Assembly (NCBI GenBank): GCA_964405265.1
Contig: CAYONC010000001.1
Location: 137,871 to 201,870, forward strand
Direction: 5' to 3'
DNA: 64,000 bases
Source: Eshraghiella sp964405265
Lineage (GTDB): Bacteria; Bacillota; Clostridia; Lachnospirales; Lachnospiraceae
The notes beneath the pieces are model-generated. The model was not told the origin of the DNA and ran no database searches. It was given only the letters and a program-made list of their open reading frames with translations. The first letter of the stretch is position 1. The number at the start of each line of letters is the position of its first letter. Positions 44,247 through 52,867 of the stretch are shown here, piece by piece. Position numbers and translations under genes: made by a program.

Positions 44247-45212
44247 CTATATCTCCTTCATCATGCTTTCCATTCTCCGTCCCGTTATAAAATCCCTCAG
44301 CGGGACATTCCGGTCTCCGCAGTTCATGTTATGTAAAGAAAGCTTTACAATCTTTTCACGGATATGCGTCATTTTTCTCCTTTCCATAAACTCATCAAGC
44401 TCCTTCATTCTGCATATTCCAATATAATCCTCCGGCTCTGCTATCACAATTTTTTTACTCTCTGAAAAAATATTCCAAGGCTTCCTTATATAATTTCCGA
44501 TATCAATTACTATTTCTCCATATAATCCGCTGTTACGCAGAAGCTCCAGCATTTCCGGCAATGCTTCCATATCCGATTCTCCAATGTCGTCAGGACATCC
44601 GACGGGAGCCAGACAGTCAAATCCGTTAATGTCCGTAATGCATCCCATAATATGTTCAAGCGCTTTTTCCTTTTCCAGATAATAATAATACAGTGCATCA
44701 GACAGACCTTTTTTCGTATTGCCATAGAGCTCCTTCATACCCGAAAATTCATTTGCATTAATATACAGCACGGCATGCTCCCTGCTTTTATGGTATGAAT
44801 ATGCAGTTGCCGCAAGTGTACTGCCGCCATCTCCGCAGATAGAGTAAAATGCGGTCAGCTCTGCACGGTTTCTCTCAAAACACTCTCCTTTTTCTCCCCT
44901 GTATCCGCATAACAGCTTCTTTCTTATGGCTTCTGATGACTGGTACCTGCATATAATCCCGTTATCCGTGTCATCATATTCTCCTAACGTAATATACTTA
45001 ATTTCAGGAAATTCCACCCTTATTTTCCTGCATAAACCGTCCGCCGCAAAAATAAGCTCCACATCATAATCATTCATGCATTCCCGCATGGTACTTTCCG
45101 AGGTGAAAGCCATTAGCCTTATGGGAAACGCGCCGTTATTTAATGCCTCGGTAAGTCTTACCGCATAATTTTCATCCGTATCAATGATACAGCCTATTTT
45201 TTCGTATGTCAT
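44247..45212 (-). CDS. CpaE-like protein with altered P-loop
   Basis: A 321-aa protein in the CpaE/TadZ position. The N-terminal part (about 1-110) is a receiver-like domain without an obvious phospho-acceptor pattern. The ATPase-like part begins FYSICGDGGSTLAATAYSY, where a ParA/MinD-type KGGxGKT would be expected, so the P-loop lysine is missing. VLYINANEFSG and EIVIDIGNYI match the later switch regions. It is probably a pilus localisation factor with weak or no ATPase activity. It overlaps the prepilin peptidase gene as ATGA. Confidence 0.8.
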   Translation of the reverse strand: MTYEKIGCIIDTDENYAVRLTEALNNGAFPIRLMAFTSESTMRECMNDYDVELIFAADGLCRKIRVEFPEIKYITLGEYDDTDNGIICRYQSSEAIRKKLLCGYRGEKGECFERNRAELTAFYSICGDGGSTLAATAYSYHKSREHAVLYINANEFSGMKELYGNTKKGLSDALYYYYLEKEKALEHIMGCITDINGFDCLAPVGCPDDIGESDMEALPEMLELLRNSGLYGEIVIDIGNYIRKPWNIFSESKKIVIAEPEDYIGICRMKELDEFMERRKMTHIREKIVKLSLHNMNCGDRNVPLRDFITGRRMESMMKEI

Positions 45213-45655
45213 AATCCTCCTTTCGTCAGGTACAGCACCATATATGAAATCAGTATCGGTGCCGTAAATCTTATTGTCGTCTTCTTACAGCCATCGAATT
45301 CCTCTGCAATGAAACGAAAGATAATCTTGATAATTCCCAATAATGCTGCTGCATAAAAAATTAACACAATAAATTTAACTATGTCCTTTCCGCTGAGAAA
45401 ACCGCAAATCATTCCTATCAGCTTCACGTCCCCTGCCATTATGCCTCTAAAAAAATATATTACGAGCATGACAAAACTTACTGCCGCCGACTGAAGCAAT
45501 GCCGTCCATACACCGGGCCAGGATGCTTCTGCATACGTATACGGAAGCATGATAAAATATCCTGTTATTATTAAGTAATTGGGAATTATTCCATAAATCA
45601 TGTCATAAACAAAAGAAATAATTATGATGGCTCCAAGACATAATCCAATGATGAT
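45209..45655 (-). CDS. prepilin peptidase (A24/CpaA-like), apparent non-AUG start
   Basis: Processes Flp-type prepilins. The conserved N-terminus IIIGLCLGAIIIISFVYD, with the catalytic Asp before MIYGIIPN, lies upstream of the first in-frame ATG (45601). The frame is open to a stop at 45658-45656 but has no ATG, GTG or TTG there. GGAGG (45666-45662) is 6 nt before ATC 45655, which I take as the start; ATC 45652 and ATT 45649 are alternatives. The second catalytic Asp is in MAGDVKLIG. First gene of the Tad operon, about 148 aa. Confidence 0.75.
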   Translation of the reverse strand: MIIGLCLGAIIIISFVYDMIYGIIPNYLIITGYFIMLPYTYAEASWPGVWTALLQSAAVSFVMLVIYFFRGIMAGDVKLIGMICGFLSGKDIVKFIVLIFYAAALLGIIKIIFRFIAEEFDGCKKTTIRFTAPILISYMVLYLTKGGL

Positions 45656-45702
45656 TCATCACCTCCGGTATGAATTATCCGCGGAACCTTTTCTGAATTC
45701 AG

Positions 45703-45720
45703 ACACAGTGAATACTGTGT
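45703..45720 (-). promoter_or_regulatory. hairpin at the predicted 5' end of the Tad mRNA
   Basis: A perfect 7-bp stem ACACAGT/ACTGTGT with a 4-nt loop that would begin within a base or two of the predicted start of transcription. It could stabilise the message or bind a regulator. Confidence 0.5.
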
Positions 45721-45727
45721 AGCTGTT

Positions 45728-45756
45728 ACGATATATTATTTATTTCTGAATGTCAA
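45728..45756 (-). promoter_or_regulatory. Tad operon promoter
   Basis: A perfect -35 TTGACA (45756-45751), a 17-nt spacer and -10 TATCGT (45733-45728) on the minus strand. Confidence 0.6.
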
Positions 45757-45823
45757 CAGAAATCTAAAAATTTTTTTTCTGACTTCTAATTAACATTTTT
45801 TTTATTTTTTTTTGGAAAAAAAT

Positions 45824-45852
45824 GAATATTTTGAACTCCTGATGTATATACT
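45824..45852 (+). promoter_or_regulatory. candidate sigma-E-like promoter of the DUF2508 gene
   Basis: GAATATT (45824-45830), a 14-nt spacer and TATATACT (45845-45852) fit the sigma-E pattern and spacing. The start codon follows 26 nt later. Confidence 0.35.
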
Positions 45853-45878
45853 CTTATCATCACGAAAGGAATGATACC

Positions 45879-46094
45879 ATGAAAAAGCAAAAAGATGTTA
45901 TGTCCTATGAGCAAAAATACCTGATGTCAGAAATATCACGCACAAGAGATGCCCTTGCCGCTGCATATTCCAGCTTTAACAATGCCGTTGACCCGGATAT
46001 GATAGACTGCTGCATATACCAGGTTAATTCCGTGCAGAAAAGATATAAATTTCTTCTCAGACAGGCAAAGGACGCCGACATAATAATAAGATGA
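45879..46094 (+). CDS. DUF2508 (YaaL-like) protein
   Basis: A 71-aa helical protein of the YaaL/DUF2508 family. Its core, DALAAAYSSFNNAVDPDMID, then NSVQKRYKFLLRQA, matches the family pattern. It usually lies between recR and bofA in spore formers; here it stands alone between the Tad operon and fliS. The function is unknown. AAAGGA precedes the ATG, and a sporulation-type promoter may drive it. Confidence 0.85.
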   Translation: MKKQKDVMSYEQKYLMSEISRTRDALAAAYSSFNNAVDPDMIDCCIYQVNSVQKRYKFLLRQAKDADIIIR

Positions 46095-46119
46095 GGCCAC
46101 ACTTATACAGTGTAGCCTC
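46093..46119. terminator. DUF2508/fliS convergent terminator
   Basis: A GAGGCCACACT/AGTGTAGCCTC stem (11 bp, one mismatch) with a 5-nt loop. It contains the fliS stop codon. There is no long T run, so termination may be modest. Confidence 0.6.
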
Positions 46120-46576
46120 TGATTGTATTTTCCGAATACATATTTTCGTTAAGACTGCCTTTTGAATATGTAAGACCGGCATATATCTGTTGTGTATTCT
46201 TCATTACCGGACCGTTCTTATCATATATGCTTATTCCTTCAAACGTTTCCCTGAGTCTTTCCAGTATTTTTCTTATCCTTGGCAGATTTTCCGTACTTTT
46301 TCTTATGTCTGCCACTATAAGCTCCCTGTTTATAAACAGATATATTCTCATAAGTTCTCCGCTTATGCTGACATTCATGTCAAGCGAAGTAATAAGTTCA
46401 CCGATTAAGGCCCTTGATTTTTTCAGACATTCACGAAACTCTGCCGGTGCGGCATCTGCAGTATGTTCCGCTTCTTTAATGTAAGCGGATGCAATTTCAT
46501 ATGTAAGTGCAACAAGCTCCGTGCCGTTAGCCTGGGTAACCTTCAATCCGTATTCTTTCAGCTGTTCCTTTGTCAC
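46103..46576 (-). CDS. fliS: FliS-like flagellar export chaperone
   Basis: A 157-aa all-helical protein that would bind the flagellin C-terminus before export. The FliS pattern is visible: ALTYEIASAYIKEAE, LKKSRALIGELITSLDMNVS, SGELMRIYLFINRELIVADI and LPRIRKILERLRETFEGI. It is about 25 residues longer than typical FliS because of a C-terminal tail. It lies 15 bp downstream of the flagellin gene, its expected client. Confidence 0.8.
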   Translation of the reverse strand: MTKEQLKEYGLKVTQANGTELVALTYEIASAYIKEAEHTADAAPAEFRECLKKSRALIGELITSLDMNVSISGELMRIYLFINRELIVADIRKSTENLPRIRKILERLRETFEGISIYDKNGPVMKNTQQIYAGLTYSKGSLNENMYSENTIRGYTV

Positions 46577-46591
46577 TGTGTTTTCTCCTGA

Positions 46592-47956
46592 TTACTGAAG
46601 TAACTGTAAAATTGTCTGCGGTCTTTCGTTTGCCTGGGCGAGTATTGATGTTGCTGCCTGTGACTTAACGTTTTCTGCCGTGAATGCCGTCATTTCTTCT
46701 GCCATGTCACAATCTTCTATCCTTGAAAGAGCCGTTGTGATATTTTCATGGTATTCATTCAGACTGTCCGTAGTACGCTCAAGTCGGTTCTGGTATGCAC
46801 CAAGCTCTGATCTTGCTGATGATACGGCATATATCGCTGCATCTATTTTCTGAATTGCTTCTGCCGCTCCGCTTCCCGTGTTGACATTTATTAAATCCAA
46901 ATCCAGTGTATGTACATTTATCTTGGGAATATCAATATTTATCTGCTGTCCTTCGTTGGCTCCGGCCTGTATGCTCATTATTCCTATGTCGGTAACTTTC
47001 ATGGTACATTCCGTATAATTTGTATAACCTTCTACCTCTATTATCATTTCAAATGAATTTACATCACTTACGGTTATTTTTCTTCCGTCGCTGAATACTG
47101 CCGCAGTTGTTGAAAATCCGTCATCAAGGGTTACTTCACAATCCTGTCCGACTGCAAAAAGTTCCGTTGTATTGCTTCCGGTAAAGAGCTGTGCCGCTTT
47201 TTCGTCCGAGAAGGAAATTTCCAGCTCTTTATCTTTACCATATGCCTTATTGGTAACCGTCATAGTACCGCTTTCCAGCTTTACCGTTGCATTACCCCGT
47301 TCGCACGCATCCTGAATTCCCTTATATATACTGTCAAAAGATTCTCCTGCTTCATATTCATAGGTTGCCTCATTAATGGTAATGCTGCCTGCTTCCGTTG
47401 CCGACGCAAATGTATTCATGCTGACTGATGCCTGCATTGCGGGTGATGTTACACTGAATACATAATCTCCTGAAAGAACTGCCTCAGTAAGCGAAAACAT
47501 TTCAACATTATCCACGTCTGCATAACACCTTCTGCTCAGATTTCCATCAAGGAGAAGCATTGTATTATACTCCGTATCTGTTGAAATACGGTCTATCTCA
47601 CTCTGCAGCTGGTTTATTTCAAGCTGTATTGCTTCCCTGTCCTCTGCACAGTTTCCGTCATCTGCTGCCTGAACTGCCAATTCTCTCATCCTCTGAAGCA
47701 TATTTTCAACTTCACTTAATGCACTTTCTGCAGTCTGTACAACCGATACACCGTCCTGCGTATTCTTGGCTGAACGTTCCAATGCTCTTATCTGGGCATG
47801 CATCTTCTTGGATATTGCCATACCTGCCGCATCATCCTCTGCACTGTTTATTTTAAGACCTGATGAAAGTCTTTCCATGGATTTGGATAATGCCGATTCA
47901 CTTTTTCCCAGCTGGTTATTTGCTATAATAGCAGAAATATTACAATTTACTCTCAT
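46592..47956 (-). CDS. flagellin
   Basis: The 454-aa filament subunit. The D0/D1 N-terminus (SKSMERLSSGLKINSAEDDA, AGMAISKKM, NTQDGVSVVQTAE) and C-terminus (RIEDCDMAEEMTAFTAENVK, QAATSILAQANERPQTIL) are conserved. The middle (about 150-360) is a variable, surface-exposed region of the filament and contains one Cys pair. A sigma-D-like promoter lies upstream within the 3' end of the DUF6240-like gene. Followed by fliS. Confidence 0.96.
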   Translation of the reverse strand: MRVNCNISAIIANNQLGKSESALSKSMERLSSGLKINSAEDDAAGMAISKKMHAQIRALERSAKNTQDGVSVVQTAESALSEVENMLQRMRELAVQAADDGNCAEDREAIQLEINQLQSEIDRISTDTEYNTMLLLDGNLSRRCYADVDNVEMFSLTEAVLSGDYVFSVTSPAMQASVSMNTFASATEAGSITINEATYEYEAGESFDSIYKGIQDACERGNATVKLESGTMTVTNKAYGKDKELEISFSDEKAAQLFTGSNTTELFAVGQDCEVTLDDGFSTTAAVFSDGRKITVSDVNSFEMIIEVEGYTNYTECTMKVTDIGIMSIQAGANEGQQINIDIPKINVHTLDLDLINVNTGSGAAEAIQKIDAAIYAVSSARSELGAYQNRLERTTDSLNEYHENITTALSRIEDCDMAEEMTAFTAENVKSQAATSILAQANERPQTILQLLQ

Positions 47957-47999
47957 TTAAATCACCACTTTCGATTTACTGTTTTCCTGTCTGTTAAAT

Positions 48000-48026
48000 A
48001 TATCGTCACTTTTACGGAATTAATTA
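48000..48026 (-). promoter_or_regulatory. candidate sigma-D (flagellar) promoter of flagellin
   Basis: -35 TAAT (48026-48023), 15 nt, then GACGATAT (48007-48000) on the minus strand. The consensus is TAAA-N15-GCCGATAA, so 9 of 12 positions match. It lies 44 nt before the flagellin ATG. Confidence 0.45.
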
Positions 48027-50803
48027 GCAAGTTCCTTTATAAATAATTCTGCCGTCTTAAAAATTTTTTCCGTGCTGACTCCTTCTTTTGTAGAAAAATG
48101 TATGTCAGGAAGCTCATCCGACCTGCTGCCGCTTATTCTTATCCTGTCAAATCCAATATCCATAAGCTTTTCTTTCACATTTTCCGCCTGAATCATAACT
48201 TCTTCCATTCCTGCTTCATTGTTTCCCAAAATGATTACATTCATTACATCTCCGGATATCCTTCCTTCAATGCCTATATGACCGTATCTTTCATTTTCCA
48301 TTGATATGCGGAATTTTCCGCTTTCCTCACTGTCTTCAATTATTTTCAGATTTATGTATACCCTGTTTTCTTTATCTCCGCACGGTATAAAATAATTGTT
48401 TTTTTCAGCAAGACTGCCTGCTATGTTCAATCCTGCCGATATCATCTTCATACTGTTTATATCTATCAGACTGATACCATCCTGCAGTAATTCCGTCATT
48501 TTTTTACCTGCATCGGCTGCAAGACCTTCATATACCTTCTGAAGCGTTTTTCTGTTTCTGACAGCATCAAGAATTTCACTGTAATCATCCTCCGCAAAGA
48601 TGTCATCAGGGCTGTTAAACAGCAGCTTTGCAGCCTTTACATTATTTATGGTAACCGGTATTTCATATTCCGTCATGGCTTTTATCACGGAAATATCCGT
48701 TTCCCTGAGTTCTTCAAGGTTATCCGTTATCCGTTCGTCAGCCGCATATTTTGTACTGTTCTTTACGTTTTCTACAAATGCTTCCGGAGTCTGTTCCTCA
48801 TACTCATAAATATCCTCAATTACCTCAGGCATAATCTTATTCCTTATTCCGTAAAAGAGATTTTTATAGTATGTTACCTTGTCCTTCACTTCTCCTTCCC
48901 TTATACTGTCATCTGCCTTCATATCCATTCCCCTGTCATGGCGTGACATATACACTGTGAGAAGATTACCCATTGTCATGTCCAATCCCTGATTTACCAG
49001 CTGTGCCGCTGAATTGAGTCCTTCTTCCTCAAACCGGCTGACCAGTCTGTACACTGCAATGTATTTTTCTCTTTCTTCTTCTGAAATCTCTCCTTTTTTA
49101 TCAAGCTTATATAAAAATTCACTGTATTTTTCAGCTTTAGGCTCCTCAGACTCCATTGATGCAATATATCGGTTCAGCTCATCTACATCTCTTTCCAAAA
49201 TATTAACACCTTCTCTTATGAGCCGGAGTGTTTTTTCCGGTGTAAGATTTCTGAACAGCCTGTTAAAAGAACTGTCCACCGCTTTAACCGCATCCATGTT
49301 CTTCGCCGTAAATTCCATTTCATTGTATGCCAGTATCCTTACACTACGCCTGTTGGCTTCATTATTTTCATATCCCATTCCATCAAGAATATCTCCGGTA
49401 CTTGCCTTTATCGCACTGTTTATGGTATCACCGAGATCCTTTCTGACTTCAGTGCATAACGCATCATATGCTTCTCCTGCCATTGCATATTTTCTTATTA
49501 TATCCGGTGAATAAAAAATAATTTTTTCCGGAGATTTAACTTCTTCTCCGAGAATTTTTCCGATAACACTTCCCGGTGCGTGTTTCAGATCTTCCATTGC
49601 AAGAAGAATGTTGTTGACTTCTTTTACTTCATCCACGGAAACTTCCCGGTCGCCGGTTTTTATTTCATTATTCAGAAATGAAGCCTCATACTGCCTGAGT
49701 TTGTCCACGAGTCCGGAAATTTCCGTCGTATCAACCGATATTCCGTTATTTTCCAGCACCCTTCCTGCTTCTATCGTCATCATCAGCCTGATTTCCTGCA
49801 CCTGCCTGTACAGACTTATATATTCCTTGTCTTCAGTATCCGGCTCGGTACAGCGGTTTTCTTTTTCTATTTTTTCCAGAGCCCTGAGATTCCTTTTGCT
49901 TTCATGCGAAAGAGTCATGATAAATTCAGGCCCGGCATTCATGACCGTCTTTATTGCGGCGATTGTTTTTTCCCACGGAAGACGTTCACCGTTTACCTTC
50001 GTCTTATATACATCCCTGCCTTCAAGCCTTGTAGCAGCGATTCTTTCCGTTATGACTTCTTCTTCCGTCGGTTCTATCTCTCCCAGACGTACATAGTAAC
50101 TCAGGTTCGATGCGGTAAGATTTATATTGCTTTCAATAAGAAACCTGCAGTCTGACAGGGTTTCCGTATCTGCGCGTAATCCTGCTTCCTCAATTACATT
50201 TACAACCTGCGGCATTAATTCTTCCCATTGTTCATTCGTGATTTTTCCGTTACCGGCAGGAGTTCCTGAATGAATGGCAAAATATACATTCTCAATGGTC
50301 GGCTCAAGATCATTTTTTACAAGATATGCCCTTGCATTGTCACTCATTACTGCTGCCGCCTTATATGCCGACACTGCACTTCCCATTGTTGCTTTTATGT
50401 CTTCCATGTCAATTCCGGTTCCTGCAATTGAAAAATCATCACAGTACATTGCCAGCTTTATCTGTATCTGCTCCACAACGGTAACAATTTTATCTACCTC
50501 AGTATTATTAATGTCTATACCTTCTTCATCCATCTTCACAATACTTCCGGTATCCATTTTGTCAAATAATGCATCCAGCGTATTTTTGATAACTTCTGCA
50601 TTCTCCCTGACTGATTCAAGTGTTCCATCCTGTACAAGAATACCTGCTATTCCGTTTTTTGAAAACTCCGTTGACGTCATGGTCATAACTCCCGGATTTC
50701 CTATAAGAGTTTCAGTCATGCTTTCCATGTCATTACAACGTACATTTATGTTATATAGTGCATCCACATTTATTGTATTTTCATTAATTCCGTCTATTCT
50801 CAT
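48020..50803 (-). CDS. large DUF6240-like protein next to flagellin
   Basis: A 927-aa soluble, mostly helical, Glu-rich protein with no signal peptide, starting MRIDGINENTINVDALYNIN. It resembles the DUF6240 family of Lachnospiraceae (from memory). The last 130 residues (YINLKIIEDSEESGKFRISM, GRISGDVMNVIIL) have the alternating beta pattern of FliK hook-length C-terminal domains. A flagellar role is inferred from this and from the neighbouring flagellin and fliS. ATG 50803 has GGAG 9 nt upstream; an earlier frame extends to 50857. Confidence 0.7.
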   Translation of the reverse strand: MRIDGINENTINVDALYNINVRCNDMESMTETLIGNPGVMTMTSTEFSKNGIAGILVQDGTLESVRENAEVIKNTLDALFDKMDTGSIVKMDEEGIDINNTEVDKIVTVVEQIQIKLAMYCDDFSIAGTGIDMEDIKATMGSAVSAYKAAAVMSDNARAYLVKNDLEPTIENVYFAIHSGTPAGNGKITNEQWEELMPQVVNVIEEAGLRADTETLSDCRFLIESNINLTASNLSYYVRLGEIEPTEEEVITERIAATRLEGRDVYKTKVNGERLPWEKTIAAIKTVMNAGPEFIMTLSHESKRNLRALEKIEKENRCTEPDTEDKEYISLYRQVQEIRLMMTIEAGRVLENNGISVDTTEISGLVDKLRQYEASFLNNEIKTGDREVSVDEVKEVNNILLAMEDLKHAPGSVIGKILGEEVKSPEKIIFYSPDIIRKYAMAGEAYDALCTEVRKDLGDTINSAIKASTGDILDGMGYENNEANRRSVRILAYNEMEFTAKNMDAVKAVDSSFNRLFRNLTPEKTLRLIREGVNILERDVDELNRYIASMESEEPKAEKYSEFLYKLDKKGEISEEEREKYIAVYRLVSRFEEEGLNSAAQLVNQGLDMTMGNLLTVYMSRHDRGMDMKADDSIREGEVKDKVTYYKNLFYGIRNKIMPEVIEDIYEYEEQTPEAFVENVKNSTKYAADERITDNLEELRETDISVIKAMTEYEIPVTINNVKAAKLLFNSPDDIFAEDDYSEILDAVRNRKTLQKVYEGLAADAGKKMTELLQDGISLIDINSMKMISAGLNIAGSLAEKNNYFIPCGDKENRVYINLKIIEDSEESGKFRISMENERYGHIGIEGRISGDVMNVIILGNNEAGMEEVMIQAENVKEKLMDIGFDRIRISGSRSDELPDIHFSTKEGVSTEKIFKTAELFIKELAN

Positions 50804-50862
50804 ATGAATCATCTCCAACCGGAAAAGAATGTACTCCGTGATACAATACTTTTCCATAAAAT

Positions 50863-50899
50863 GAAATAAACCGTGTATTTATCATACACAGTTTATTTC
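50863..50899 (-). terminator. hairpin after glgB
   Basis: A 16-bp stem with one mismatch (50863-50878 with 50884-50899) around a 5-nt loop, just after the glgB stop on the minus strand. It is AT-rich and ends in TTTATTTCATTTT, so it is a likely terminator. Confidence 0.7.
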
Positions 50900-50905
50900 G
50901 GATGA

Positions 50906-52822
50906 TTATTTATTTTTCTTGATTGGTTTTTTTGCCTTTTTGCAATTAAATTTTATTACTGCAGTTCCATAAGCATTAAGCGGAAGTGCCAGCGAATACG
51001 GCATCCTGTCCGTAGGAACCGGTTCGGCGGTATATACCGTTCCTTCTTCACATTTCTCGTTAAGAAGCAGTGTATATGTGCCTTCATTAGGAACTCCGAC
51101 CCTGAAATCGCTTCTTTCCATAGGCGTAAAGTTACACACAAAGAGTATGCTGTCCCTTCCGCTTGGTGACTTTCTTACGAAGCTGTATATGCTTCTCTTG
51201 TAATCATCCGGGTCCATCCATTCAAAGCCTTCCGGATTCTGGTCAAGCTCATAACAGGCTTTATATCTTTTATATATATTAAGAAGCTTCTTAACATAAT
51301 TATGAAGGTTAATGTGCTCTGTTTCGTTAAGAAGATGCCAGTCAAGGGATTTTGACTCGCTCCATTCCGCAAATTGTCCGAAATCCTGTCCCATAAATAA
51401 GAGTTTTTTGCCCGGATGACCTATCATGTAAGTATATCCCACTTTAAGGTTGGCAAACTTATCCTCATATATTCCCGGCATCTTGTTAATCATGGAACAT
51501 TTCAGATGAACAACCTCATCATGTGAAAGCACAAGCACAAAATTTTCACTGTATGCATATGTCATTGCAAATGTCAGCTTATTATGATTATGCGACCTGA
51601 AATACGGATCAAGTTTCATATATTCAAGGAAATCATGCATCCAGCCCATATTCCACTTAAATGTAAATCCAAGTCCGTCATTTTCCGGCTTTTCCGTTAT
51701 CCCCGGCCATGCTGTTGATTCTTCCGCTATCGTTATCGCATGAGGATTTCTCTTCTTCATTATACTGTTCAGGTGTCTGAAGAAGTCCATCGTCTCAAGA
51801 TTTCCGTTACCGCCGTATTTATTAGGAACCCACTGTCCGTCCTTTCTTCCGTAATCCAGATACAGCATTGATGCCACTGCGTCAACACGAAGACCGTCTA
51901 TATGGAACTTTTCAACCCAGTACAATGCATTGGATATAAGAAAGCTTATTACCTGATTGCGTCCAAAATCAAATACCTTGGTTCCCCAATCCGGATGCTC
52001 TCCCTTCCTTGAATCAGCATACTCATAAGTAGGAGTTCCGTCAAACTCTGCAAGCCCGTGTGCATCTTTAGGAAAATGTGCCGGTACCCAGTCAAGTATC
52101 ACACCTATTCCCTTACCGTGAAGATAATCAACAAAGTACATGAAGTCTTCAGGTGTTCCGTATCTTGAAGTCGGTGCAAAGTATCCCGTTACCTGGTATC
52201 CCCATGAACCGTCAAAAGGATGCTCCGCAATTCCCATAAGTTCTACATGCGTATAACCCATTTCCTTTACATATTCCGCAATCTGCTCAGCCAATTCCCT
52301 GTAATTGAGAAATCCTGCCGGAGTTCCGTCGTCCTTCTTCTTCCATGAACCAAGATGTACTTCATATATTGCCATCGGTTCCTTAATGTAATCTGCCTGT
52401 GACATCCTGTCAATCCATTTTGCATCGCTCCATTCGTGTCTGCTGATGTCAAACACCACAGATGCATTATCCGGTCTCATCTGACTGTATGTTGCATACG
52501 GATCCGCCTTATACAACTGTCTTCCGTCCTTTGTATAAATCAGATACTTGTATATGCTTCCCTCATGTGCGTTCTCCGTAAACAGCTCAAATATACCCGA
52601 ATCCTCTATCCTTGTCATCTCGTAATTGTCGCCGCACCAGTTATTAAAATCACCGACTACGCATATCCCTGCCGCATTAGGTGCCCATACGGCAAAATAT
52701 ACGCCTTCACGTCCATCACGTTCAGTAATATGTGCACCTAATTTTTCATAGATTTCATAGTGAGTTCCCTTGCCGAAAAGGTAGCGGTCCGTCTCTGTTA
52801 AAAATACGTTCTCTCTATACAT
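50906..52822 (-). CDS. glgB: 1,4-alpha-glucan branching enzyme
   Basis: Introduces alpha-1,6 branches into glycogen. The 638-aa protein has an N-terminal CBM48 domain (YFAVWAPNAAGICVVGDFNN), a GH13 catalytic barrel with VILDWVPAHFPKD, GLRVDAVASMLYLDYG (nucleophile Asp), TIAEESTAWPG (acid/base Glu) and VLSHDEVVH, and a C-terminal beta domain. AAGGAT precedes the ATG. No other glycogen genes are adjacent. It is divergent from the mraY-like gene across a symmetric promoter region. Confidence 0.96.
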   Translation of the reverse strand: MYRENVFLTETDRYLFGKGTHYEIYEKLGAHITERDGREGVYFAVWAPNAAGICVVGDFNNWCGDNYEMTRIEDSGIFELFTENAHEGSIYKYLIYTKDGRQLYKADPYATYSQMRPDNASVVFDISRHEWSDAKWIDRMSQADYIKEPMAIYEVHLGSWKKKDDGTPAGFLNYRELAEQIAEYVKEMGYTHVELMGIAEHPFDGSWGYQVTGYFAPTSRYGTPEDFMYFVDYLHGKGIGVILDWVPAHFPKDAHGLAEFDGTPTYEYADSRKGEHPDWGTKVFDFGRNQVISFLISNALYWVEKFHIDGLRVDAVASMLYLDYGRKDGQWVPNKYGGNGNLETMDFFRHLNSIMKKRNPHAITIAEESTAWPGITEKPENDGLGFTFKWNMGWMHDFLEYMKLDPYFRSHNHNKLTFAMTYAYSENFVLVLSHDEVVHLKCSMINKMPGIYEDKFANLKVGYTYMIGHPGKKLLFMGQDFGQFAEWSESKSLDWHLLNETEHINLHNYVKKLLNIYKRYKACYELDQNPEGFEWMDPDDYKRSIYSFVRKSPSGRDSILFVCNFTPMERSDFRVGVPNEGTYTLLLNEKCEEGTVYTAEPVPTDRMPYSLALPLNAYGTAVIKFNCKKAKKPIKKNK

Positions 52823-52867
52823 ATCCTTCTCCCTGTAACTGAATTTTTTCGTATAAAATTAATAAAA

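Noticed and set aside
45605..45659. 18-aa ORF at ATG 45659 before the prepilin peptidase
   Set aside because: Only 2 nt from GGAGG and out of frame; it encodes a His/Trp-rich peptide with no likeness to prepilin peptidases.
50274..50807. 177-aa plus-strand ORF and other long plus-strand frames over 48098-50807
   Set aside because: Ser/Ile-rich shadows of the 927-aa minus-strand gene, with no ribosome sites.
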